64,000 nucleotides of DNA. Origin: Candidatus Anaerobutyricum avicola. GTDB taxonomy: Bacteria > Bacillota > Clostridia > Lachnospirales > Lachnospiraceae. Position 1 is the stretch's first letter. Each line of letters begins with the position of its first letter. The stretch lies in NCBI GenBank assembly GCA_019113845.1, contig DXGQ01000032.1:22834-86833 (forward strand), written 5' to 3'. Below, one piece after another: positions 36,358 to 46,723 of the stretch. Made by a program: the position numbers and the translations under genes. Below the pieces are notes generated by a model that was given only the letters and a program-made list of their open reading frames with translations, ran no database searches and was not told the DNA's origin.

Positions 36358-37005
36358 TTCTTCTTTCAGCATACTGACCGCAGAGCTGGTGCCAATTCTC
36401 TCACATCCGGCTTCCAAAAACATTTCCAGATCTTCTCTGGTTTTCACTCCGCCGGCTGCTTTCATTTTTACGTTTGGCCCGATATTGGCGGCGAACAGAC
36501 GAATATCTTCGATGGTCGCTCCTCCTGTGCCGAATCCCGTGGATGTCTTGATGTAATCGGCTCCGGCGTTGGTCACGCACTGACACAGTCTGATCTTCTC
36601 TTCTTCGGTGAGATAGCAGGTTTCCACGATTACTTTGAGAATCTTATCGCCCGCTGCCTCTTTCAGCGCCTTGATTTCTTCCTCGACTTTGTCAAAGTCG
36701 CCGTTTTTCACATCGCCGATGTTGATGACCATATCCACTTCGCTGCAGCCTTTCGCGATGGCATCTTTTACTTCAAAAACTTTTGTCTCTGTGGTATTAT
36801 AGCCGAGAGGGAATCCGATTACGGTGCAGATGTTGATTTTGTCCCCGTAGGTTTTATGGATTCTTTCGATATAAGACGGCGGGATACAGACAGACGCCGT
36901 CTTATATTCTATGGCTTCGTCACATAATTTTTTAATATCTTCCCATGTACAAAAGGCTTTCAACTGCGTATGGTCAATATGAGATAATATTTCCTGTTTT
37001 GTCAT
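36355..37005 (-). CDS. deoC: Deoxyribose-phosphate aldolase
   Basis: MTKQEILSHIDHTQLKAFCTW...ASVCIPPSYI...VIGFPLGY...KTSTGFGTGGAT. Confidence 0.94.
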   Translation of the reverse strand: MTKQEILSHIDHTQLKAFCTWEDIKKLCDEAIEYKTASVCIPPSYIERIHKTYGDKINICTVIGFPLGYNTTETKVFEVKDAIAKGCSEVDMVINIGDVKNGDFDKVEEEIKALKEAAGDKILKVIVETCYLTEEEKIRLCQCVTNAGADYIKTSTGFGTGGATIEDIRLFAANIGPNVKMKAAGGVKTREDLEMFLEAGCERIGTSSAVSMLKEE

Positions 37006-37018
37006 TTTTTTCCTCCAA

Positions 37019-37162
37019 TTAATCACGATAGGTTTCCTGGAATTCGGCAATCATATCAAATGCTTTATTTGCCAGGTCTTTATAAACTTGTCTCCACACC
37101 TTAAATGCATTTTCATATATTTCCACATTTTTCGGGTTCGGTGTGTAAACATCATCAATTCT
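37019..37162 (-). pseudogene. 3' remnant of an FGGY-type carbohydrate kinase
   Basis: Frame +1 relative to upstream ORF: KRIDDVYTPNPKNVEIYENAFKVWRQVYKDLANKAFDMIAEFQETYRD* (stop 37019). Confidence 0.55.
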
Positions 37163-38415
37163 TTTTTACCTTTTATCTGTTCCAGTTCTTTTCTTCCAAG
37201 CGTAATCTCCTCCATTTCGCCCGGAGCAAAGATTCGTTTTTTCTTCCGCATCATCGGTTCTCCGTCCACATAGACCCGGATCGCCGCGTTTTCATAAATC
37301 TGTTTTACGCGGAAACGGATTTTCATGGCGTCTTTTACTTTATCCGGATGAATGTATTTCGGAACTGTATAATTGATGCCTTCCTGCGGAACGATGGTCA
37401 GTACTTTCTCCGGCTGAGCCGGGGATGTTTTTTCACCCGACGCTTCTCTCTGCACATATTCCGCTGCCCGTATTCCGGCGGCCTTTGCCTCTTCCGAGAC
37501 AAAATCCACCAAATCGTGGACGTGGAGTACATTTCCGCAGGCAAACACACCCGGCACCGATGTCTCAAAACTCTCGTTGACCACAGGACCGTTTGTCCTG
37601 GCGTCCAGATTCACATGTATCTTCTCTGATAATTCATTTTCCGGAATGAGCCCCACCGACAGCAGCAGGGTATCGCAGGTGTAGGTCTCCTCGGTTCCCG
37701 GCACCGGCTGCCGATTTTCGTCCACCTGGGCGATCGTCACGGCTTCCACCCGCTCTCTTCCCTTGATGTCCACCACCGTGTGGCTGAGTTTTAACGGGAT
37801 TCCGAAATCATCCAGGCACTGGACGATATTTCGTTTAAGACCGCCGGAATATGGCATGATTTCCGCCACCACCTTCACTTTGGCTCCCTCCAGGGTGAGA
37901 CGGCGCGCCATGATCAGCCCGATATCGCCGGAACCTAGGATCACCACTTCTTTTCCCGGCATATACCCTTCGATATTGACCAGTCTCTGAGCCGTTCCCG
38001 CATTGTAAATGCCCGCCGGACGGTATCCCGGAATATTCAGGGCGCCTCTCGGCCGCTCCCGGCATCCCATGGCCAGAACGATGGCTTCCGCTTTGATATG
38101 TCTGAGACCCTCTTTCTCACTGACTGCAGTGATGACCTTATCTTCTGAAATATCAATGACCATGGTATGCAGACAGTAGGTAATTCCCAGCTCCTTCACC
38201 CGCTCAATAAATCTCGCCGCATATTCCGGTCCTGTCAGTTCTTCTTTAAACGTATGCAGTCCAAATCCGTTGTGGATACACTGGTTTAAGATTCCACCGA
38301 GCCTGTCGTCCCGCTCCAGAATCAAAATGTCATCCACACCCGCCTGCTTTGCGGAAATCGCCGCGGCAAGGCCGGCAGGACCGCCGCCGATAATTACAAT
38401 CTTATAACAATCCAT
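37051..38415 (-). CDS. GlpB-like FAD-dependent oxidoreductase, C-terminus probably altered by deletion junction
   Basis: YKIVIIGGGPAGLAAAISAKQAGVDDILILERDDRLGG; CGNVLHVHDLVDFVSEEAKAAG. Confidence 0.88.
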   Translation of the reverse strand: MDCYKIVIIGGGPAGLAAAISAKQAGVDDILILERDDRLGGILNQCIHNGFGLHTFKEELTGPEYAARFIERVKELGITYCLHTMVIDISEDKVITAVSEKEGLRHIKAEAIVLAMGCRERPRGALNIPGYRPAGIYNAGTAQRLVNIEGYMPGKEVVILGSGDIGLIMARRLTLEGAKVKVVAEIMPYSGGLKRNIVQCLDDFGIPLKLSHTVVDIKGRERVEAVTIAQVDENRQPVPGTEETYTCDTLLLSVGLIPENELSEKIHVNLDARTNGPVVNESFETSVPGVFACGNVLHVHDLVDFVSEEAKAAGIRAAEYVQREASGEKTSPAQPEKVLTIVPQEGINYTVPKYIHPDKVKDAMKIRFRVKQIYENAAIRVYVDGEPMMRKKKRIFAPGEMEEITLGRKELEQIKGKKELMMFTHRTRKMWKYMKMHLRCGDKFIKTWQIKHLI

Positions 38416-38431
38416 CGTTTTCCTTCCTTCC

Positions 38432-39874
38432 TCACACTTTGACTTTTCCGGTCAGCATATATGAATTTCCGCCTTTTTTCGTAATCTCCGCCATGTCCAC
38501 GCCCAGCTCCCTTGCCAGAATGTGCATGGTCTTCGGGGTACAGAAACCACCCTGACAGCGTCCCATGCCCGCGCGCACCCGGCGCTTCACGGCGTCGAGA
38601 GAGGTGGCCGGAATCGGACGGTGGATGGCATCCACAATCTGTCCTTCCGTCACCAGCTCACAGCGACAGACGATATTTCCGTACATCGGATTTTCTTTGA
38701 TCAGCTTCTCTTTCTCCTCATCCGGCAGATCGGAAAACTTCACGAATCCTTTTCTCCGGCTGATAAAGTTCTCCTTTTTCTCCAAATGCATTCTGTCCGC
38801 GATGATTCCGGCGAGCATCTCGCCGATGGCCGGCGAGCTGGTCAGTCCCGGCGATTCAATACCCGCCGCATCGAAGAAATATTCCGCGTCCTCCAGCTCT
38901 TTTACGATAAATTCATGGTTATCTTCGTGGGCTCTGGCCCCGGCAAAAGAGGTGATGATCTTATTGAGCGGAAGCGGATTCTTCGTCAGATGGTTGTTGG
39001 ACTGCGCCATGTCGGTCAACTGGTCAAGAATCTCCTTTGTCGTATTGAGTTCCTCTTTGTCTTCCACATCGGTGGCCGTCGGACCGATAAAGAAGTTGCC
39101 GTTAATAGTGTAGGACGCCGCGATGCCCTTTCCCATTTTTCCAGGCAGCGGCACCACGGTCGTATTAAAAATCGTTCCGATAGACTTATCAAAGAAAATG
39201 TATTCTTCCTTTCTTGGAGTAATATGAATCTTGTTTTCGCTGACCATGTTATGGAATTTATCTGCGTAAAGTCCGGCAGCGTTGACCACTGCCTTGGTCT
39301 CGATCGGTCCCTTACTGGTATCAATCCGATACCCGTTATCCGTTTTTTCAATGTTCGTTGCTTCTGTCTCAAACTGGAATTTCACTCCGTTTACGCAGGC
39401 ATTTTCTCCCGCCGCGATAGCAAGATTAAAAGGACAGACGATACCTCCCGTCGGCGCCCACAGAGCGGCCACCGCCCGGTCGGTGAGGTTCGGTTCTCTT
39501 TTTAAAAGTTCTTCCCTGCCGATAATCTCACAGCCCGGCACTCCGTTGGCATTGGCGTGGTCAAGCTGTTCCTGAAGCAGGGGCATATCTTCCTCATTCG
39601 TACAGACGATCAGTTTTCCATTTTTCTCTGCCGGAAATTCCAGCTCCTTGGCCCACTGATACATCAATTCATTTCCTCTGACGCAAAGCTTTGCCATGGG
39701 GCTTCCCGGAGCCGCCTCCAGACCGGTGTGAATGACTCCGGTATTGGCTTTGGAAGTTCCCGACGCCACGTCATCGCCTCTTTCGATGACCAGCGCGTTT
39801 ATTTTGTATCGCGATAGTTCCCGCGCGATACAGCATCCGCTTACTCCAGCGCCTATAATTACGATATCATACAT
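38432..39874 (-). CDS. NAD(P)/FAD-dependent oxidoreductase (GlpA-like, with BFD-like [2Fe-2S] domain)
   Basis: YDIVIIGAGVSGCCIARELSRYKINALVIERGDDVASGTSKANTG; CRCELVTEGQIVDAI...GRCQGGFC. Confidence 0.92.
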   Translation of the reverse strand: MYDIVIIGAGVSGCCIARELSRYKINALVIERGDDVASGTSKANTGVIHTGLEAAPGSPMAKLCVRGNELMYQWAKELEFPAEKNGKLIVCTNEEDMPLLQEQLDHANANGVPGCEIIGREELLKREPNLTDRAVAALWAPTGGIVCPFNLAIAAGENACVNGVKFQFETEATNIEKTDNGYRIDTSKGPIETKAVVNAAGLYADKFHNMVSENKIHITPRKEEYIFFDKSIGTIFNTTVVPLPGKMGKGIAASYTINGNFFIGPTATDVEDKEELNTTKEILDQLTDMAQSNNHLTKNPLPLNKIITSFAGARAHEDNHEFIVKELEDAEYFFDAAGIESPGLTSSPAIGEMLAGIIADRMHLEKKENFISRRKGFVKFSDLPDEEKEKLIKENPMYGNIVCRCELVTEGQIVDAIHRPIPATSLDAVKRRVRAGMGRCQGGFCTPKTMHILARELGVDMAEITKKGGNSYMLTGKVKV

Positions 39875-39939
39875 AACATTATCACCTTCTCAACTTTTCC
39901 TTTTCCGGTCAGATTGCCTGACCGCTCCTCCTTTTCCTG

Positions 39940-41130
39940 CTACGATAACCGCTCCAGCAGTTCGGAAAGCCGCATGCCATCTTCCGGAATATACTGTTTC
40001 CAGTACCGGCATGTCTCTGTAAATCTTGCCTTTATATCACGGGGATGATCCACATTGGACGTAAACAATTCCAGCGCGAGAACAATCTTATCCACCTTCG
40101 GCGGCATTCCCGGCTCCTCTTTTTCATAAGAAGCGGCAATGTTTTCCAGTATCTTCTTTCCGTCCACAATTCCTTTTTTATTATTCTCTCTGGTAAACGG
40201 CGCATGGGAAGCAGTGATTCCGTCTGTCTGCTGAATGTGCATGATCGGGGAATAGCATCCGAGTTCTTCAATCCAGGCATACAGGTCAGAATCTCTCTCA
40301 TCGGTGGAAAACTGATAAGGATAGCGTTCCACTTCCCTCATCACCAAAGCTGCCGCCTCCTCTTTCGGCATCTTTTTTCTCACACAGTCCGCAAAAATGT
40401 CATACGCCCGATCTGAGCCGAGCCACAGACTGGAAGAATCCGTCCCCGTCTCAATCGCTTTCTGAAAATCTTCCTGCACCTGCTTATCTGTCGGCTTCCT
40501 GAATTTTCTTTGTCCGGTCATGTGTCCTACATCTACTGTAGTGTAAATCGGATGTCCGGCAACTGCATAGATGTTTTTCAAAAAGTCTTTGGTTCCCTCA
40601 ATGGTCCACGGCGTCTGCTGCGGCGCGTACATCGCCTCAACACAAACCTTCACATTGCCATTCTCCTCGGCAAACGCCCCGATATCCGAATAAATCCGGT
40701 AAAGTTTTTCCTGAAGTGCCTTATACTGTTCCGGGTCCTCCATGACATTTTCCGGGATGCAATGCAGGGACACACCCATATCATTTCCCCGTTTTCCCAT
40801 CATGGTAATCGCCGGTTTCATCCAGTTTTCAATCAATTGATTTACGATTTTTTCATTGGGATGCGCCAGTCCCGCCGTGCGGTAGGTCTGATATCCGGTA
40901 TAGAAACTTTCTACCTTTACGCCATATTTCTTTTCTGCTTTTTCCAGAGCGGCCAGCCATTCCTCTCTGTATTCTTTCGTATTATACAAAGGATCAATCT
41001 CGTTATCGAAGCTTGCTTCCATGCTGGTATATCCCATTTCCGCCGCCAGGGAGAGCCAGGTTTCCGGCTCCACCCAGCGCTTGATGGCAAAACAGTTATC
41101 AAGCGCGATATAAATTTTTGGATCTTTCAT
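39940..41130 (-). CDS. TIM-barrel sugar phosphate isomerase/epimerase
   Basis: 396 aa; CVEAMYAPQQTPWTIEGTKDFL, TVDVGHMTGQ. Confidence 0.85.
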   Translation of the reverse strand: MKDPKIYIALDNCFAIKRWVEPETWLSLAAEMGYTSMEASFDNEIDPLYNTKEYREEWLAALEKAEKKYGVKVESFYTGYQTYRTAGLAHPNEKIVNQLIENWMKPAITMMGKRGNDMGVSLHCIPENVMEDPEQYKALQEKLYRIYSDIGAFAEENGNVKVCVEAMYAPQQTPWTIEGTKDFLKNIYAVAGHPIYTTVDVGHMTGQRKFRKPTDKQVQEDFQKAIETGTDSSSLWLGSDRAYDIFADCVRKKMPKEEAAALVMREVERYPYQFSTDERDSDLYAWIEELGCYSPIMHIQQTDGITASHAPFTRENNKKGIVDGKKILENIAASYEKEEPGMPPKVDKIVLALELFTSNVDHPRDIKARFTETCRYWKQYIPEDGMRLSELLERLS

Positions 41131-41148
41131 AGTACCTCCGTTTTGTTG

Positions 41149-42198
41149 TCATCCCTGTGGATGGATCACTACCTTCATCACATTCTCATCGCGGATGGCG
41201 GCAAAGGCATCTAAAATGTGGTCCATATCCGTAAATCTCTCAATATATTTTTTGGCGTTCAGCTTTCCTTCTTCCATAAGCTTCATGATCTCTCTCATAA
41301 ATCCTGCTGTCGTCGCATGGACACCGCAGACCTGAAGCTCTTTGTAATGAATGAGATTGGAATCCAGATATCCTTTGCTCTCTCCCGGAAGACCGCCGAA
41401 CAGTGAAATCCTTGCCATCTTTGCCGCGATCTCCTGTGCTTCCGTGTGTACGGACGGAGCGGAGGTGGCAGTAATGACGACATCCGCGCCATTGCCGTCG
41501 GTGAGCTTTTTCACTTCTTCCGCCGTATTCTGCGTGTTCGGATTGATCCAGATCACACCCGGCACCTTTTCCATGGCAATGTGTCCCCGCTTCTCCACCG
41601 GTTCCACGATGATGACTTTGGACGCTCCTTTGATAAAAGCCAGCTCTGCGTGAATGCAGCCGATGATACCGCTTCCGTAGATCACAACCGTATCGCCTTC
41701 TCCGATATGCAGATAGCTCTGTCCGTTTAAAGCGCAGGCAGCCGGCTCGATCAAAGTGGCATCGTCATAGCTGATGGAATCATCCAGCCGGATCACGTTA
41801 TTCATGAGGATCGCCTGTTTCGGAATCTCCGCATACGGGGCAAACACGCCTTCATACTGAAAACCGATGGTCTTTAAGTGATCGCACATATTGGTGTGTC
41901 CCTTCTTACACGGAACACATTCTCCACAGCCGACAGCCGGCGCAACCGTGATCCGGTCTCCCACTTTCCATCCTTTTTCTTTCGCGAATGCTCCGGCATG
42001 GATAATCTCTCCGGCACATTCATGTCCCATGATCCTCGGAGGGGTGATTTTTGCATTTCCTTTTAAAAATGTCCGCATATCCGTTCCGCAGATGGATGCG
42101 GAATGTACCTTAATGATGATATTATCTTCTGAAGCTTCCGGTTCCGGCATCTCTTTTACCATCATCTTCCGCTCTTCATCCATGATTAATGCTTTCAT
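41149..42198 (-). CDS. Zinc-dependent medium-chain alcohol dehydrogenase
   Basis: GHECAGEII, CGECVPCKKGHTNMC, YGSGIIGCIHAELA. Confidence 0.93.
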   Translation of the reverse strand: MKALIMDEERKMMVKEMPEPEASEDNIIIKVHSASICGTDMRTFLKGNAKITPPRIMGHECAGEIIHAGAFAKEKGWKVGDRITVAPAVGCGECVPCKKGHTNMCDHLKTIGFQYEGVFAPYAEIPKQAILMNNVIRLDDSISYDDATLIEPAACALNGQSYLHIGEGDTVVIYGSGIIGCIHAELAFIKGASKVIIVEPVEKRGHIAMEKVPGVIWINPNTQNTAEEVKKLTDGNGADVVITATSAPSVHTEAQEIAAKMARISLFGGLPGESKGYLDSNLIHYKELQVCGVHATTAGFMREIMKLMEEGKLNAKKYIERFTDMDHILDAFAAIRDENVMKVVIHPQG

Positions 42199-42209
42199 GA
42201 CCGTCCTCC

Positions 42210-43268
42210 TTATTCTTCTTCCCGTCCGTTCGGGAAAAACATGATCTTACTGAAAAAGAAATCTTTCTCCGTCGCGATCTTCTCAAATATCGCCGGGGCT
42301 TCATCCAGGCTCAGCCGGTGGCTGATAATATCTTTTGCTGTGGCGCCCTGAGCGAATAATTCCAGAGAACCTGTCCAGTCGCTGCCCGGGAACGGCTTCG
42401 TAAAGGAGTTCCAGGAACCTTTCAGGCTGATCTGTCTTCTCATGAGCATATCCACTTCTTTTTCGGATAAATCCAGTCCCTGATGAGAAATGCCAAGATA
42501 AACGACCCTTCCCAGCTTCGCTGCTGACAAAATCGCTACCTTCTGACAGGATGGCGCGCCGGAAAAATCAATGACACAGTCAGCGCCCAAACCGTCGGTC
42601 GCATCCATGATCACCTTCACCGGGTCTTCGTTCCGGGAATTCACTACCACATCGGCGCCGTTCTTCTTTGCCATCTCCAGCTTCTCATCAAAAATATCCA
42701 CGGCGATGATCTTCTTGGCGCCTTTTACCTTCGCGTACTGCACACCGAAAAGACCAATCGGGCCCGCCCCGTAAATCGCTACGGTATCGCCCGGATGGAA
42801 CTCCGCTCTCTCCATGCCGTGAAGCGCGTTGGCACAAGGGTCTGTGGTCGCGGCATCCTCATAAGAAACATTGTCCGCCACCTTAAGAAGATTCCCTTCT
42901 TTCACGGCAATATACTGGGCGAAAGCGCCGTCTCTTCTCGAACCGTAATAATCATAGTCTTCGCAGAGGGAATACTGTCCCATCTGGCAATATTTACATT
43001 TGTAACAAGGAATCAGCGGCGGACAAGTCACCTTGTCGCCCACCTGGAACTTTGTGATATCCGCTCCAACCTCCACGACCTTGCCGCAGAACTCATGTCC
43101 CGGTATGATTGGAGAAACATGGGCGCCATACTGATTGATGCGGGGTATATCGGATCCGCAGACACCGACCGCCATCACCTTAATCAGGCATTCATCCGCC
43201 TTATAAGAAGGAATATCCACTTCCTCCACTCTCAAATCTCTTGGTGCATACATTCTGACTGCTTTCAT
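42210..43268 (-). CDS. Galactitol-1-phosphate 5-dehydrogenase-like zinc alcohol dehydrogenase
   Basis: MKAVRMYAPRDLRVEEVDIP, GHEFCGKVVEVG, CYKCKYCQMGQYSLC. Confidence 0.88.
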   Translation of the reverse strand: MKAVRMYAPRDLRVEEVDIPSYKADECLIKVMAVGVCGSDIPRINQYGAHVSPIIPGHEFCGKVVEVGADITKFQVGDKVTCPPLIPCYKCKYCQMGQYSLCEDYDYYGSRRDGAFAQYIAVKEGNLLKVADNVSYEDAATTDPCANALHGMERAEFHPGDTVAIYGAGPIGLFGVQYAKVKGAKKIIAVDIFDEKLEMAKKNGADVVVNSRNEDPVKVIMDATDGLGADCVIDFSGAPSCQKVAILSAAKLGRVVYLGISHQGLDLSEKEVDMLMRRQISLKGSWNSFTKPFPGSDWTGSLELFAQGATAKDIISHRLSLDEAPAIFEKIATEKDFFFSKIMFFPNGREEE

Positions 43269-43335
43269 ATGTAACCTCCTCACGTCATTTTTTGCAATTA
43301 ATTTCATGTTATAAGATTAATTTCTTAATAACGTT

Positions 43336-43415
43336 ATATTATCACTGTAAAATGGGAAAGTCAATCACTTTATGAAAATTTTTTCATGCTTTTATCTTTT
43401 GTGAAATTATTTTCA
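43336..43415 (-). promoter_or_regulatory. Promoter and upstream paired palindromes of the polyol operon
   Basis: Minus strand TTGACT (43364-43359) -17- TAATAT (43341-43336); TGAAAATTTTTTCA (43373-43386) and TGAAATTATTTTCA (43402-43415). Confidence 0.6.
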
Positions 43416-43492
43416 TTCTTAGTACAAAAACCGCACCAGTGTACTAACCTATTCATTTTCAGCATAGTGGGTCGATACACCAGATTTGCTCA

Positions 43493-43528
43493 CAAAAAAA
43501 TCGCCACAGATTCGTGACGATTTTTGAT
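43493..43528 (-). terminator. Small hairpin next to the GNAT remnant
   Basis: AAAAATCG...CGATTTTT. Confidence 0.4.
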
Positions 43529-43568
43529 ATTACGATTTCAAAACTACTCTTTTCCCGAAAACAATTGT

Positions 43569-43892
43569 CTAAACAGGCATTTCCAGTTGTATGTTTACAC
43601 GCTCATACTCCATATTATCAACAGGAACTTCTTTAAAACCAACCTTAGTATATAAATGCATGGCTGCGGATAAAATGGTATTGGTAACTATCATAAGTTT
43701 TACTGCACCATGTTCTTTTGCATAATTTATACATTCTTTTAATACTGCTAAGCCGGCGCCACGGCTCATATAATGTTCATCAGTGGCAAGTTTGCATATT
43801 TCCCAAACCTGATTTTCTCTTGGCATGACCATACAAGTTGCAATTGCTTTTCCATGTTCAACAGCGAAATAAACCATTGCTCCTTTTGCAAG
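43569..43892 (-). pseudogene. GNAT acetyltransferase, N-terminally truncated
   Basis: ENFLAKGAMVYFAVEHGKAIATCMVMPRENQVWEICKLATDEHYMSRGAGLAVLKE...; in-frame stop just upstream, no N-terminal third. Confidence 0.7.
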
Positions 43893-43922
43893 AAAATTTT
43901 CTTTTCAGGACCCTCCTGCGAT

Positions 43923-44602
43923 TTAGTCATGAATCTTCAGGCTGTGCAGCATTTTTGTAAATGCGGGATCATCATGGTTGACGATCTCACTGTGTCCGAG
44001 ATCCAGTTTTGCGATCTCTTCCATATCTGCATCGCTGAGGCTGAAATCCCAGACATCGATGTTCTGCTCCATGCGGTCTTTGTGTACAGATTTCGGGATT
44101 ACCACGACGCCTCTCTGGATATTCCAGCGAAGGGCTACCTGTGCGGCGCTCTTCCCGTATTTCTCACCGATCTTTGTCAGCACCGGATGTGTAAAGATCC
44201 CATGGTTACCTTCTGCGAAAGGTCCCCATGCTTCCGGAATGACGCCATACTCTTTCATCAGGGCAAGGGCATTGTCCTGCTGGAAGAACGGGTGCAGTTC
44301 CACCTGATTAACTGCCGGGATCACTTCCACCGTCTCGCACAGATCGGCAAGACGTGCCGGATAGAAGTTGCACACGCCTATGGCTTTCAGTTTTCCTTCC
44401 TTGTATGCTTCTTCCATTGCACGGTATGCGCCGACATAATCACCCATTGGCTGATGGATCAGGTAAAGGTCCAAATATTCAAGCCCAAGCTTGGAAAGGG
44501 AGGTCTCAATTGCTTTTTTTGCTTCCTCGTATCCGGCACCTGAAACACTCCGAATCCTTCCTTTGGCATTTTTACTCCGTTATTTAATGTTACAAATTCC
44601 AT
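43923..44602 (-). pseudogene. Aldo/keto reductase with out-of-frame internal deletion
   Basis: MEFVTLNNGVKMPKEGFGVFQVPD joined out of frame to AGYEEAKKAIETSLSKLGLEYLDLYLIHQP... Confidence 0.85.
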
Positions 44603-44794
44603 GAGGAAACAGGGTGCTGGTGCCGATCCTGGACCCGGAAGCTCGGGTTACTTACTACAGAGTCTGTCTGAAAGAGGTATTTCCGAAAGTCCGGAAACTG
44701 TTTTTATGATCCTAACATCAAGGCATTTTCTCTTCTCATAGCATCCCGTTCTTTCTCATGAAGCAGGAGGACTCTTATGGCCTTTTGCTGTAGA

Positions 44795-45802
44795 TTACTT
44801 TGAAAAAGCAGTCCCTCCAAACACTGCGGACATCTTCATGTGATCCAGCGCCTCATTCAGCGCATTCACTTCATCACCTGACAAAACTATACCGGCGGCG
44901 CCGGCATTTTCTGCCATCCGCTCCTCCTTGCGTGTTCCGGGGATCGGCACGATCCAGTTTTTTTTGCACAGCATCCACGCCAGAGAGATCTGCGCGGGTG
45001 TTGCCTTTTTCTCCGCAGCCATATCATAAAGCAGTTTCAAAAGGGCAGCGTTTTCGCTCACTGCCTCATCGGTAAACTGTGGCATAAAAGCGCGGTAGTC
45101 TGTTTGAGGGTCAAACTGTTGACCTTTGCCGTACTTGCCGGTAAGGAATCCGTTGGCCATAGGGGAAAAGGCCACAAAGCCGATCTCTAATTCTTCCAGT
45201 ACCGGAAACAGGCTCTCATAGTGACGGGCCATCATGGAATACCGGTTCTGCACTGCCGTCACCGGACATACCCCGTTGGCGCGGCGAAGGTAATCTTCGG
45301 TTGCCTCTGAAATACCCCAGTGAGTGATCTTGCCTTCTTTTATTAAATCTGCCATCACACCGGCAACTTCCTCCGGCTCCACCGTCGGGTCCATGCGATG
45401 CTGAAAATACAGGTCAATGTGATCGACGCCCAGACGCTTTAACGAACCCTCCACCGACCGGCGTATAGTTTCCGGACGGGAATCGGGAACTAACGGCAGC
45501 GGTACTTTGCCGCTGTCCCGGTCAAACCGCAGGCCAAATTTCGTGGCAATCACCACATGCTGTTTTACATCGGCCAGAGCCTTGCCCACCAGCTCCTCAT
45601 TGACATGGGGATCGTCTGCCGTTCCATAAATTTCAGCAGTATCAAAAAATGTATATCCCAGATCAAATGCCCGGCGCAAAAGCCGGATGGCCTCTTTTTC
45701 GCTGGTCGGCGCGCCGTAGGCATGAGAAAATCCCATACATCCCAGACCTACTGCGGAAACGGTTAAATCTTTTCCTAAAATACGAGTCTCCATCTTGTAC
45801 AC
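44795..45802 (-). CDS. Aldo/keto reductase
   Basis: 335 aa; TVSAVGLGCMGFSHAYG, YTFFDTAEIYG. Confidence 0.93.
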   Translation of the reverse strand: MYKMETRILGKDLTVSAVGLGCMGFSHAYGAPTSEKEAIRLLRRAFDLGYTFFDTAEIYGTADDPHVNEELVGKALADVKQHVVIATKFGLRFDRDSGKVPLPLVPDSRPETIRRSVEGSLKRLGVDHIDLYFQHRMDPTVEPEEVAGVMADLIKEGKITHWGISEATEDYLRRANGVCPVTAVQNRYSMMARHYESLFPVLEELEIGFVAFSPMANGFLTGKYGKGQQFDPQTDYRAFMPQFTDEAVSENAALLKLLYDMAAEKKATPAQISLAWMLCKKNWIVPIPGTRKEERMAENAGAAGIVLSGDEVNALNEALDHMKMSAVFGGTAFSK

Positions 45803-45948
45803 CTCTTTTTCTTTTTTTATATTGTAAATCTGAACAAGACAAAGCAGAAGTCTCCATTAGTTATGCAGTTAAAACCTGAAGGTTATATCCTGTAAAATAA
45901 AAAAGGCCAACCCGCACAAAGCAGATTGACCCCTTTGGTAACAAAACT

Positions 45949-46508
45949 CTATTTTGCAAAATATTTCTTTATCTCCATCATACGTTCGCTTTGCTTCACA
46001 TGAAATGGACAACGCCCGTCACAATGACCACAGTGAACGCAGTCAGAAGCGTGCTTTTCCAACTTGGCATAGTGGTCGGCAGCCATCGCATCGCCAATTT
46101 TAGCCAGATCATAATACTTGTTTATAAGGCCGATATTTAATCCGGCAGGGCATGGTGCGCAGTGATTACAGTACACGCAGGTTCCCGTCACATCTTTTGG
46201 AGTAAAAGTGCCAAGGGCGGAATAATCCCGTTCCTCTGGTGTGGCGTCCAGCCATACTCTCCGGTTTCATAATTGGTCCCAAAGTGAATCTGGTAGAACA
46301 TTTTGCTCCTCACGGATGCAAAAGCCAGTCCGGCGTAACGAAAGGTTTTTGCTCCGGCAGTGGCAAAATCCACAAAATTAACTCCTTGTTCACAGGCATA
46401 AGTCAGCGTATCAACGGCTTCTTTCTCCGGCGCCTCAAAAACAGGGCCCGTGCCAATGCCTATCACGCTGATCCGATCTTTCGTTTTGGGATGAATTCTG
46501 TATTTCAT
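45949..46508 (-). pseudogene. 4Fe-4S aldo/keto reductase with large out-of-frame internal deletion
   Basis: MKYRIHPKTKDRISVIGIGTGPVFE...GEYGW joined to LDATPEERDYSALGTFTPKDVTGTCVYCNHCAPCPAG...CVHCGHCDGRCPF in another frame. Confidence 0.85.
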
Positions 46509-46517
46509 AGTAAACTC

Positions 46518-46643
46518 CTATACGCCGCAGGCAGATACCCTGATCTCAATCTCGCCCGATTTTAATTCCGGGACAGGCTCCTCTCTTACTTCTATCTGTT
46601 TCGGTCCTGCCAGTACGGCAGCCTTCATCATTCTTGGTTCCAT
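46518..46643 (-). pseudogene. Zinc alcohol dehydrogenase, N-terminal fragment only
   Basis: GGAGG RBS + MEPRMMKAAVLAGPKQIEVREEPVPELKSGEIEIRVSACGV* (not in ORF track). Confidence 0.75.
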
Positions 46644-46723
46644 GATTCATTCCTCCTCTTAAATTAAAATTTCTTCCCAGCTCATTGTAAAGGTTCAGGT
46701 GACATCATTGTTCAGAATGCGAT

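Noticed and set aside
42985-43005. TACATTTGTA match to the BlaI-type operator
   Set aside because: Inside the coding region for the Zn-binding CYKCKYC motif of the dehydrogenase, with no promoter; chance match from Cys/Lys codons.
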